A DNA stretch of 64,000 bases from Lingula anatina (lineage: Eukaryota; Brachiopoda; Lingulata; Lingulida; Lingulidae): the NCBI RefSeq assembly GCF_001039355.2, contig NW_019775502.1:718575-782574 (forward strand), given 5' to 3'. The notes beneath the pieces are model-generated. The model saw nothing but the letters and a program-made list of their open reading frames with translations, did no database searches and was not told the origin of the DNA. The position numbers and the translations under genes were made by a program. The stretch's first letter is position 1. Each line of letters opens with the position of its first letter. Shown one piece after another: positions 49,240 through 59,839 of the stretch.

Positions 49240-50532
49240 TTATTCATCATCATCATCATCATCCTCATCTTCCTCCTCCTCATCATCTTCCTCTTCCTCC
49301 TCACTCTCCTCTTTGGCCTTCTTCTGTGGAGATGCCTTAGCCTTCTTACTATACGCACTCTTTTCCTGCAAGCACAAACAATATTTATTAAAATGCTGTT
49401 GCTAAATATGTAAGTTCGCAATTCCCTGTACAGCATATCAAATGCAGAATTTTCATTCTAAATATTACTAATTTGCACAGGTTTCACACAAGTACAGATC
49501 CTAAATGCAAGTTGACATTATTATAAAACCATTTTTAGGTAATGTTCATCAGGATCCCCTATGCTGTATCTGCATTCAAGGTTTAACTCTCCCAGACACA
49601 CTGATCATTAATTTGTGAAAAACAGACAATAGCATTTAGACAAATGCATTCCTTTCAAAAAAAAAAAAAAAAAAAAAAAAAGTTACCTTTTCATATCTGG
49701 CCTTGTCATTGGCAGCCATCTTTTCGAAAGCACTCTTGTCGGTAACCTTGGACCATTTGTCACCTAACTTCTTAGCAATTTCACCGACGCCCAAGTCTGG
49801 AAACTGAGCCCTCAGAGCAGGGCGTTCTTGGGCACAGAAGAAAAAGAATGCAGACCTGAAATGTGAAAGAGCACAATAAAGTTAAACAAATCAATTATTG
49901 TTACTTAGTTTATCAGCCAACACTTGAATGTGATTGCAATGACACAAATTCTTGAATCTTAAAATGACTCTTAACTTCAAAATACTTACATTCCCCTCTT
50001 AGGTGCATTAGGATCCTTCTTCTGCTTCCTCTTCTTTCCTTTGCCACCAGATTCACCTGGAGGGGGAACATATTTGGCCATCTCTCTCTCATAACGAGCC
50101 TTGTCCTTTTCAGCCATTTCTTCAAACCTCTTTTTTTCCTTGGCTGTCATACTCTGAAAACAAAGCACATTTTTGACTTAAAATTGATTTTTTTTATTGT
50201 TCACTGCAATTTTTAAAACATAAGTATTTCAAAAGAATAAGAACTAAAAACATTGAAAGGACAATATTCCATACACTTCATACTGCAGAATATTTTACAC
50301 ATAAATAACTGCTGAACCCTATGGTAAAGAGAAAATATAACTTTTGTTTTCTTTGAATTTTGCCATTTAACAAAATACTTACAGCCCACTTTTCAGAGCA
50401 CTTCTTGGAGAACTCTCTGAAGTTCACATTCTCTCCTGGGTGTTTCTTCTTGTGCTCTTCGCGGCACACTTGCACAAAGAACGCATATGAAGACATACGC
50501 CCCCTTGGCTTATCTGCATCCTTTTTGCCCAT
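49240..50532 (-). CDS. HMGB: HMGB-type high mobility group protein (pro-orthologue of HMGB1/2/3)
   Basis: Non-histone chromatin protein that bends DNA through two HMG boxes. Coding exons on the minus strand: 50383-50532, 49990-50153, 49687-49855, 49240-49365. All joins keep frame; total 202 aa, within the usual 200-215 range. Box A spans roughly residues 8-75: [54 protein letters not shown]. The linker is basic ([18 protein letters not shown]). Box B spans about 100-160: [44 protein letters not shown] tail of Glu/Asp starts after [10 protein letters not shown] and ends in six Asp and one Glu. The three redox cysteines known from HMGB1 (positions 23, 45 and 106) have counterparts here. Start ATG is 50530-50532. 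An acceptor-like TTTCTAG about ten bases upstream implies an untranslated first exon further right. Confidence 0.96.
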
Positions 50533-51725
50533 GATTCAAGATGCTAGAAATTGACAGAAATTGTTTTCATTATTCTCTAAAATACACAAATGTTTTATGA
50601 ATTTTTCAATAACATTTTATTGATTATGTAATAATGCATAATAATAGATTTAAAAAAAACATGAACGCTTATTCGTAAAAAATTCCAAAACATGCTCTAA
50701 ACCATTCTGATAAAATATGTTCATTTTACAAACAAAATCATGTAAACAAATGTCAAGACCACTAAAAATCAATGTTACATAAATAATAAAACTATCCAAG
50801 CATTTTTTCATCTTTTCAAACAGGTGCATTGTTAAAAAAGGTTTAAATTTTTGAAAATTTGCAAATAAAGATTCCTTAATATTGCACTTCTACAAATGAT
50901 GCAAATATTACTCTGATGCAACATTATAGTGACCACCTTTCTCTAAATGTACCATATTCCAAATACACTATCAAAAATATCATGCAAAATATGCTCGAAA
51001 AAACAACAGAGTTTGACCTTGAAAAACAAAGCAATTTACTCCAAGGTCATCCATATAAAATCTAAAAATTAACTCTAAAATATCATATCAAGAGATTGAA
51101 AGAGGTTTCCTCAAATTAAAACCATCGTATATGACCACGTAAATCACCAGGCTAGCATTTCAATACAGCCAAACACACCGCCCCGTCTCGAAAGATTCTC
51201 CACAGTTGCCATTTCAACATGCAAAATCCAGTTTAAACCAGTCTGACAAACAAAGAAGGTCACCATCCACCCCCCTTACTTCTGTTAAATCCCCCCTAAA
51301 TAACCCCCATCTAATGGGCCAAGTTTGCCCATCGTGTACCAGGTACCCATTTACAGTGTATACTACATGCTATAGTGCCCATACTATGGCTTTACACTGT
51401 AAAGTATTGGTACACAGCCGACATTTTTCTTGACCCCAAAATCCACCTTCCACGAAGCAATTTTTGACCTGATGAATGAAAGTCCCCTTTAAAATCATCT
51501 TTGAANGTCAGGTGCTCTCTGTGGTAGCGGGAATTCAAACAAAAGGTCATTATTATAAGTTTTAAAGGTTAAAAATCACATAAAAAGTACAAAGAAGACA
51601 CTTCTGTTGGATGTTTTTACAGAAAACCCAGATAATAAATAATTTTAGCCTTTTTACTAGCTAAAGGTGTATCATTTAAATATTGTGGCAGATGGAGAAA
51701 TTCAGCCACCCAAATAAGGTTTGCA
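50533..51725 (-). other. probable HMGB 5' UTR intron, non-coding
   Basis: AT-rich sequence between the HMGB start exon and the GC-richer promoter candidate. An n at 51506 marks an assembly uncertainty. No coding signal was recognised. Confidence 0.45.
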
Positions 51726-51913
51726 TGACGTCAGTTCACCTTTGACCTACCACATCGTGAAAACAGGCCGCCATTTCAAGCACTTCATCATTGTTCGCAA
51801 AATCGAGCAAGCTGAGAAAAATACAAATTTTGCCAAGTTGTCTCCGTAAAAAATTGAGTCCAAGTACACGTCCAGGTGCGCCCATACTCGGATAACACCA
51901 GGCTCAAAACTTG
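51726..51913. promoter_or_regulatory. candidate divergent promoter between HMGB and SAP30L
   Basis: Contains a perfect CRE palindrome TGACGTCA (51726-51733) and GCCGCCATTT (51767-51776), which on the minus strand is AAATGGCGGC, a canonical YY1 site often found just downstream of transcription starts. At 51913/51914 there is a strong plus-strand donor CTTG|GTGAGT, which could end a non-coding first exon of SAP30L. On the minus strand, AAAG|GTGAAC near 51740 could end an HMGB leader exon. This is inferred from motifs and position only. Confidence 0.42.
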
Positions 51914-52920
51914 GTGAGTTACTTTCAGCAGTATTCTTGATTTCAGCACTTTTTTATGAAGTCATTTGTAGGTTTTGCTAGTTTCGAGATCGAAAATAAC
52001 AGCTTGCATATAGGCGAGGACAGCATTATTGGCTTCTAAAGCCTTTATATCAAAATCTGTGCCTTTCTAAACTGGCGAAAAAATATATATATGATTAGAT
52101 TACCTATATACAGCATTAAGATCAACACTGGGCAGGTAAAAACACCCATGCACTATGGAATTTTAGTTAGAACGTGTTAACAATTTTAGCACAAATACAG
52201 CAGTGACACGTTGCCGCACTCCTGGATTGATTTCGATTTGCACCTGACAAGTATTAGAAATAATCAAATTTGATTCTATACAGTTATTTTTGTAATGAGA
52301 TTGGGTTAGGAAAGCAAACCTAATACATAGTACATAAAGCCTCAAAAAGACGTTAAAGTACACATAGTCCTAAGATATCCTAAATTGCCTCACCAGTTTG
52401 TCTAGAGGTCCAATGTTCAAGCTTTATACTTATAGTCTGCTCCTCGTCCTTGCCATAGATGTTCTTATTATCTAGTACTGGCAGGACCTGGCAGTGGAAG
52501 TAAACATTACAATGATACCTTGATGTGTTGGGTGTTCTGCTGACTGAAGTGTGACCAACACGGTACACCCCATTTGCACCGTAATTCAGATATTGGAACT
52601 AGAATGACGAGGTCTACTTGACAGTTTGTAGCATAAAGGTCACATCTAGGTGCCATTTCAAGTCAGATTGTACAAAATGGCACAGTATATATGAAAAAGC
52701 TATTTTTATAAAAGTATTTGAAAAGACATTCATAGCATAAGTTAAGCCCTATGAAAGAAAAGAAAACTTTATATTATACTTTATAGTCTGTATTAGGTGA
52801 AAGGATTTAACTTAAAAGATGTCAACTTGTAAGTTGACACAATTACTTGAAATTTGTGAACCAGACAGAAACAACATAGCATGGACTAATAGGCCTCCTT
52901 GTTTCGAACACACTCATACA

Positions 52921-53118
52921 CCCCATTTCCATAGATTAGATCGACCTAACTCCCTGGGGGTTCACACTAAATAGCTGTCAGCCGGGCGGACACGAAAGTT
53001 AATTACCCCCTTGCAGCTTGTAGTAGGCGGGACGGACATTTAAGTCGGATTATCTGAAAGTAATCTAGTGAGACTCCCCGCGGGGATAGAGCGATCTAAA
53101 ATCTATGGGAATAGAGCC
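52921..53118. mobile_element. MITE, ~198 bp, imperfect inverted repeat
   Basis: Left arm CCCCATTTCCATAGATTAGA with TCGACCTAACTCCCTGGGGG pairs with the right arm, which in reverse reads ATTCCCATAGATTTTAGATC followed by GCTCTATCCCCGCGGGG. The middle is GC-richer than its surroundings. No ORF. Confidence 0.65.
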
Positions 53119-54510
53119 ATAATGACAAACTTCTCTGTATTCTACTCAATGGCAGGAGGAGACATGTTGCATTGTTAGTTTGTTAATCTGATTACTATAC
53201 ATTCAGAGAGTGGAGTTAATGGGTGTAGCTACATCGAAATAACTCGTTCTGATGAGTCCGTATAGAGACTTAAAAGATTTATCTGAAATTTGATTTGAAA
53301 ACAAGAGTGGCTGATTGCAAGCTTAAACATAAGGACAAAAAAGATGTGTTCAGTAATACGGCCCCTCCGCATTTAGTCAGTAGTGAGCCACATCTACAAC
53401 ACTGTTACAGAGTGGAGAACCAAAGAACAAGACACTATAGGAAAAACTGCAGGACATATAGTAGGGTTTTTCAGGAAGTAGATAAAAACATGCAATGGTC
53501 AGGAATGCATAACAGGGAAATTCCTGCATGGGAAGGCTATTTATAGAGCATATTGTAAAGAGATTAAGAAACCACTCCTGTGGTTTGTGGAAGTGATGTT
53601 GCTGCACTGTGTTTTTAGAACTAGTTTATATCTAGTGTTATTTAAAGATAGAAAATATGAATAATGAATGAGTCTGCAAGAGATAAATATACAACTGTTG
53701 AACGTTAATTTGAAATAGTTTGAGAGACAAGTAATCCATACATACATACATACATATATTTACTTTTTTCTTCCAACTTAAAATAATGTCAGTTAATATG
53801 AAAAAAAAAAAGTCATTTTTGTTGTTCATTTAGTCTGACTTATGTAAGATGACATAAGCAGGACAGATCTTTCTGATAAATTCTGGGAAGATGAACTGAA
53901 GCAGGATGTGACCATCATGACTTTGGTTCTTGAATAGAAATCTAGGATGTGGATTTAGCAATATTATTAGCAGAAGCCAAAAAAAGCTTTGATTGAATTA
54001 TGCAATAAAACTGCAAAGATCATGCTTCTAGGGCAGTATTGAACATGGAGACTGCAATTTACTGTAATGTGAAACAGGATGATTCATCCTTAAGTAGCAA
54101 AATTAAGAAGGATATTAGTGCAATTATTGTATTAGATATATTATCAAATGGATACTATTTCTCAGACCCGATGTGGAAGAAATATGAGGTTGAGGTTTTC
54201 TTTATAATTGTTTTTTGAAATATAGCTTGCTACAATCAAGTTACATTGAGTGGGTAGTGTGGTTTGCCTCACATTTATCGGATGTCTAGATCCCAAGGAT
54301 CTTTGTTAATAATTTCTTGAAGAAGAGGGAAAAGTTTTGCTTTTAGAATCCAACAAATTTCATGCTGAAATAGTCTAAAGGTGCATATCCGGTCTGAAAG
54401 TGGCAACTCAACTTAGTAAGCACTATGACTAACAATATTTAGTTACTGTGATTGGTGGGAAACAGGGAATAGATTGTCTTCCTGTGGTCTGTGGCACAGT
54501 GTGTGCTACA

Positions 54511-55205
54511 TAAACCCCATTCACATGAGACACTTTCAATCGCGATTAGTGCCAAATCGCGTTTCTATCGATGTAAAGCTTCTAATGTGAACGCAGTAGA
54601 GACGCCAAATCGTGATTCAAATTTATCCTACTCGAGAGGTGGATTCTATCGATGTAAACATAAATCGCGATATAAAATTTCCTAGTGAGAACGGGATCGA
54701 TGTTAACACCGGAAGTTGAGGACTTAAGGCGCGTGCATAGTTTCTATCGAAAGTACAATACAATACAATACAATAAATTTTATTTCATGTCGGGTATAAA
54801 TTGAAACGAAACATTAGCTAAATACAGCTATTCGCCGACTGGAAAGTGAAAGAAAACAAACTGTCCACCCAATTTCAAGTTTCTTTGCAGTCAGCAAAAT
54901 GGCCAAGAGGAAGTATGGTCTGAAAACTCAGTGGCAGCATAAACAAATATTTGGGCTGATGAGAATATTAAACAGAAAATAACACCGTTCACACCGAAAG
55001 CATGGTCTTGAAGGCAGCTACTGCGCATGATCAACAGGATATACCGTGACTCCCCTAGCGAGCACAGTTGCAATTACCAGATCTAGCAAGGTAAATCGCG
55101 ATTTCGTTTTTACATGTGTGAACGCAAAAAAGTGAATTTAGCTAAGCGCGTTAGAATCGCGATTCTCTTAATCTCGATTAACCATGTACGTGTGAATGGG
55201 GCTTA
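54511..55205. mobile_element. ~695-bp inverted-repeat element rich in ATCGCGAT motifs
   Basis: Ends are TAAACCCCATTCACATG and, in reverse, TAAGCCCCATTCACACG. Near both ends AATCGCGATT and variants (AAATCGCG, AATCGTGATT, GAATCGCGATTC) occur repeatedly, together with TCTATCGATGTAAA. The middle contains an AATAC pentamer repeat at about 54756-54773 followed by TTTATTTCATGTCGGGTATA, which resembles the 3' end of an inserted retroelement. No transposase was seen. Confidence 0.7.
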
Positions 55206-55269
55206 TAGTCTGTATCTAGACAAGGTTGGGAATGTACTTCATGCTTATCTGGTTGTTACTAGTAGTATA

Positions 55270-55668
55270 TGGCTGCATTCACAACTGGATGGTCAGCGGA
55301 TTAAAAGGGCAATCAGAAAAGCGGACTAACACATCCGTGGATCAAATATGTCCGACCCACTTGAATGCTTCTTGTGTAATCCCCGTGGGGATCTGTTCAG
55401 TTTCTAATCAGGGAAAAAATCGCAAGCTTTTAATTCAGTCCATATACTAGTAGTGTATCCGCGGTTCTGTTAGTATGCTGCTCTGAATGTGCTTTAACAG
55501 ATCCACTGGTCAAATGTGGCCGACCCAATTGAAAGCTTGCCACATTATCCCTTAATGGACACTTAATAGATTCTCTGTGAAGATCTCGCGGCAAGCTTTC
55601 AAGTAGGTCGGCCATATTTGAGGGGTGATCTGGTAGTCCGCGGATCTACTTTGGTGGTGAATGTGCCA
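55270..55668. mobile_element. ~400-bp inverted-repeat element
   Basis: The left end GGCTGCATTCACAACTGGAT with GGTCAGCGGATTA pairs with the right end, in reverse GGCACATTCACCACCAAAGT and AGATCCGCGGACTA. The interior has a further inverted pair around GTGGCCGACCCAATTGAAAG and its partner CTTTCAAGTAGGTCGGCCAT. Shares the GCGGACTAA core with the elements at 24.4 and 42.7 kb. Confidence 0.68.
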
Positions 55669-55767
55669 TGCCCAAACACACTCTGGGAATCATAATCTTG
55701 GTATTGATGAGATTACATACAAAAATGATGAATCGATAACAAAATTTTCTTATTCACTTTCAAGTTT

Positions 55768-55873
55768 ATGACAAGAAAGAAGTTCCGGTTTAGCTTGCCA
55801 AGGAGGAGAAGACTAGTTTCTGAGGCCACTGCATCAGCTGAGAAGCTTCTTCAGTTCTTTCAAACAGGAAAAG
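55768..55873 (+). other. candidate upstream coding exon of SAP30L
   Basis: ATG at 55768 opens MTRKKFRFSLPRRRRLVSEA and runs 35 codons plus one base to donor G|GTACGA. The next acceptor, 57124/57125, leaves CT before the SAP30L ATG, so the join reads Ala-Met-Ser-Gly in frame and would extend the protein by 36 residues with a very basic N-terminus. The known SAP30L family starts near [10 protein letters not shown], so this may be an isoform or chance. Confidence 0.35.
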
Positions 55874-57124
55874 GTACGAATATCAGAAATATTTGAGAAT
55901 GTTACTTAGACTCTTGGCTATTTATCATGCTAAAATAATTTGACATTGACTACAAAAATGATTAGCAAATGAGAATGAATTTCAGTGATGAATAAACCAG
56001 TCAGTCATTATGATGTTAAACGGTTCATATTGCTGAAACGTAAAATTTGCTTCAGTGAAGTCTGTTCATAAAAGCCTTTTTAGTGCAGAAAGGGAGTTCT
56101 CACTTAACTGTATGCACTGGCATCTGTTTGGAAACTGTCATTGCATGTTGTCCAGAACTGCGCAAAATTTAGCAATGAATGAAATTTACAAACAGGCTCG
56201 AAAAATGGATATTATTGTATACTTTTTGGTTAGAAAGCACCTTAGTACTGCTTTCCAATAGATGTCCCTGACAGTGACCTGACTTCAGAACATTACACCT
56301 AGCATTGTAATCCCAAGGTCAGGAGAAAGCAAGGTCTCAATAAAACCAGATATCTGGGCTTCAGTTTAATGTTCTACAGTGATTGCTTGGCTCTCATAGT
56401 TTGCTGTGTTGAGGTTTTTAGAATATTTAGGAGTTGCCTTTTTATTCATTAGTCTACAATGCTGTCTATATATGAAGAACTGTGGTAGACTATTGATTAA
56501 AGATGGCTGAGAGTGCAGTGGTAAGCTGTCTACCAATCTCTCGGGAGACTTGTATAGGAGTATTGAGAGATTAGATTTCTCTTTCTGTTACACTGCAGCT
56601 AGACTTTGGTTGCAAAAGGTGATATCTAGGCAATAGTTTGTACAGTAGAAATGCATTGCAGACAAAGTGAAATAGAAATACCTGTTATTCTAAAATGGCC
56701 CAGGGAATTTGTGCAGCATTAAAAGAAAATATGCATAGTTATTTCAACAGCATATATTTAGTCTTTCAAGGAAATGTAGTCAATAAAAAATTAACAAAGT
56801 CCCACACATATACATGCACATGAAAAAAATTGATTTGAATTTGGTATTATATTTTTCAATATATTGATAATTCATTGCTGAATATTTAGATGATATAGAC
56901 AATTTTAAAGTGACATGTTAGACATCAGATTGCTCACTTTTCTATTGGTAGTGTAAGCAGAAGAAAAATTCATGGTCTCTCAGACACGTGATAAATGTAA
57001 CCCTATTATTGATAGATGTATATTGCTGGAAGAGGCTTGTTTATTGATGACAACGAATATACATTGTTTTATCACAGTTACATGGCACTTTGTTAAATGC
57101 ATGCCTATATTCAATATATTCCAG
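55874..57124 (+). other. intron or upstream region of SAP30L
   Basis: AT-rich non-coding sequence ending in acceptor TATTCCAG. No repeat ends or gene recognised. Confidence 0.45.
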
Positions 57125-57126
57125 CT

Positions 57127-59027
57127 ATGAGTGGCAATATCAACGGTTTCAGTACGGAAGAAGACAGCCGCGGAAGTCATGAGCAGATCTGCTGCCTGGT
57201 GGACCAGGGCACGCGATGCACACGCCTGGCAGGAAATGCCTGCTACAGCAAAAGAATACAGAAAACTGTACAGCAAAGGAGGCTGAAACTCAATTTAGAC
57301 ATTACAGTAAGTAGTATCAAGAATATATCACCAATCTATGCAGTTGATCTTAGATTTAGTAAAGGCTATACCATGGGATAAAAGCCCAGACTGAGAGAGC
57401 GCTTTTGATTACTTGACGAGGAAAAAATTTAGGTGCAGCATGGTTATTCTGGGGAAAAAAAGGAGAGCCAGGGGTAGGGAAGTTGTGCTGTATATGTAGT
57501 TTGTTCTTAACATGCATTGATATTATTTTTGTTTATGATTCATGATGTCAGAGAACTGTAGCTGGCAAAGGATACATACTTATTCTTAGAATTTCTTACT
57601 TTTTTGCAGGCACATCACATTTACATCTGTGAAATACACAAAAACATGATCCAGAGTGTGCGAGCAAAACGGAAGAGAAACAACAGTGATGACGACCGGG
57701 TGTCTCTGGATCTTGATAGTGAATTTCCTGAGGTAGGAGTTGGTGGCCTCGCCAAGGGTGGAGGAGTTTGTGTTTTTATTAGTGCAACCTTTTGGGGTTG
57801 AGATAAATTAAATGTCAAGTTACCTCATTTTCTAACAGTCTTAAAGACCTTCAAAGTGACAATTTAGGTAACTCCGAGTGTGTGTGTGTGTGCCTGGTTG
57901 GATGGATGTGCCTGCATGTGCATGCATGCGTGCCTGCCTTACCTTACTCTTAGTAAAGTACAAGGAAGAGAATCAAAATAAATATTTTAAATTGACCTGG
58001 CAGTTCATTGGTGAACCTGTTCTGTATTTCTGTGATAAAACAATAGGTCTGTCGGTTGTATAATTAACTTCCTTATTCTAAATGCAACATTTTACAAACC
58101 AAGGCAATTTCAGATTCTATTTGGTCTTAATCTTCAGCTTGTTTTTATTTAAGAAGTATGCTTAGAGTCATATCCTCCTATTAATTTTCACAGTACTCGA
58201 GTTATTTGATAGTTTGATCCTTGCATGCTGCTCATGTACAAGCGTGAATTTTTCTTGTTTTATTTTTTTGTAGATTGATTTTTTTCAAATGCCAGTGAAC
58301 ACATTACGAAGATACAAGCGTCATTATAAACTGCAGACAAGACCTGGACTCAACAAAGCACAGCTGGCAGATGTAAGTGTAAAGTGTTAAAAAATTATTT
58401 TTGCAGAGTGAAAACTTTGATCATAAAAGAATGATGTATATAAAGTAGGACTAGAACATTTCTTTACTTTAAATAGGAAAATTGAAGCTATTTCACTTTA
58501 TTCAGACAATAAAGACATTTTGGGGACAAATAAGTTCCCATAGGAATAGTTCAGGTGTGGATTTTCTCTTTTCAATGAAAATTTCAAGTTTGAATTTCAA
58601 TTATTTTCTCTGATTTTAAAACCTTTGTCTTCTCTGCATTCCATACAGCAAAAACAGCAGTAGTTGGTTGTTGGGTGAAAATGGCATCCACTAACTTAAT
58701 TTTATCTTAAGTGATTTAGCATATTTATGAAGCAATTGATTGGAATGAATAGCTGAAAAATTATATAATTCTAAAAAATCCAGCTTTTTTCATGACATTA
58801 GAAAAATATTTGGACTAAGGAAAGTGATATTAAATGAAAAATAGCCAAATTAGTGTCTTGTTTGAAATTTTATAAATATGTGTACATATCTTATGTCATT
58901 TCAGACGGTGTCCAGGCATTTCAAGACTATTCCTGTTATTGAGAAAGAAGCCCTCACTTTCTTTATTTACATGGCAAAAAGTAATAAGAGTAAATTTGAC
59001 CAGAAAGTACTGGATGGGTTCAGCTAA
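57127..59027 (+). CDS. SAP30L: SAP30/SAP30L, Sin3-HDAC corepressor subunit
   Basis: Component of the Sin3-histone deacetylase corepressor; binds DNA and phosphoinositides and contacts the Sin3 PAH3 region. Coding exons: 57127-57306, 57610-57732, 58274-58372, 58905-59027. All joins are phase 0; total 174 aa, against 183 in human SAP30L. The start gives [16 protein letters not shown], sharing NGFSTEEDS with human SAP30L. The atypical C2CH zinc-finger region is [20 protein letters not shown] through [11 protein letters not shown], with the expected Cys, Cys, Cys and His. Next comes a basic nuclear-localisation stretch (VRAKRKR), an acidic patch, then the Sin3-binding domain: [40 protein letters not shown] and [12 protein letters not shown]. 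An acceptor AG lies two bases before the ATG, so the 5' UTR must be on an upstream exon. Confidence 0.95.
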
Positions 59028-59824
59028 CACTGGAATGCTGGGATGGACATGAAAGTTTTTGGTATAAAATGGACAGGAAAGACTCATTTAAAACTGGTCT
59101 TATTTAACCAGGAATAATCTAAATGTTGTCATTAGATTGATATTCAATGATTTTGAATTTTAAGACGTGATGGGGGTAGGCAATTTGACACTGATTTCCT
59201 GACATCAGCAAGAGTATTCTAAGTTAAATTTGATAAGAAAAAAGGCACTTGTTGAAATAAGGGCCAGATACTTTGACCACAACATACCACGAGAAATTTT
59301 TTTTAAACAAAAGGGATGTTAGAAAATTTAAGAGATGAATACGTAATTCACATAAAATGTGACCTGCAGCACAAGCATTATGTGCCACACAAGCAATTAT
59401 TACCACTGCCAGGGAAATGCTTAGAAATTACCTGCCTTGGTGGAGCCACACACTTTCTGAGTGCTTTCACAGTTCCTAAAAAAATGCATGGATTTTTAAG
59501 GCGTATTATTTCTCCATACAGCTGAAATTAGATTTGTTAATTGCATGAATGTCTGTCTTGAATGTTACTTTCTCTTGTTATTGTCAATTCCTACAAAGTG
59601 ACAGATTAAGACTTGCCTATGGGATGTATTGAAATTAATTATGATAAAATCGCTTTAACAAGCTTCCTGGATTTTTTTATTGCTGTGAATTGGAAACATC
59701 CATTTGAAATGGAGACTTGCCATTGTCTTAGCTTAATGTTAATCTTTGTCTTCAGTACCTTTTGAAAAGGATTCTAGGATTATGGATTTTTTCTTCTCAA
59801 AAAAAGTTGTAGAACATATATGTT
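59028..59824 (+). other. SAP30L 3' untranslated region (inferred)
   Basis: AT-rich sequence after the stop. No canonical AATAAA was found close by, so the end is not placed. An n at 59825 marks an assembly joint, after which the sequence character changes. Confidence 0.4.
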
Positions 59825-59839
59825 NGGTTGCTTCACGGC

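Larger units (their letters stand above)
51914..55767 (+). other. SAP30L upstream region or first intron, with MITEs
   Basis: No gene recognised. Holds inverted-repeat elements at 52921-53118, 54511-55205 and 55270-55668. Open frames such as the one at 53295-53546 have no family resemblance that I recognise. Confidence 0.5.

Noticed and set aside
49123-49436. open frames opposite and out of frame with the HMGB acidic tail
   Set aside because: Leu/Ile-rich or Arg/Met-rich by-products of GAG/GAT codon repeats in HMGB.
53295-53546. 83-residue frame upstream of SAP30L
   Set aside because: No recognised family, no fitting donor to a known exon, and no second line of evidence.
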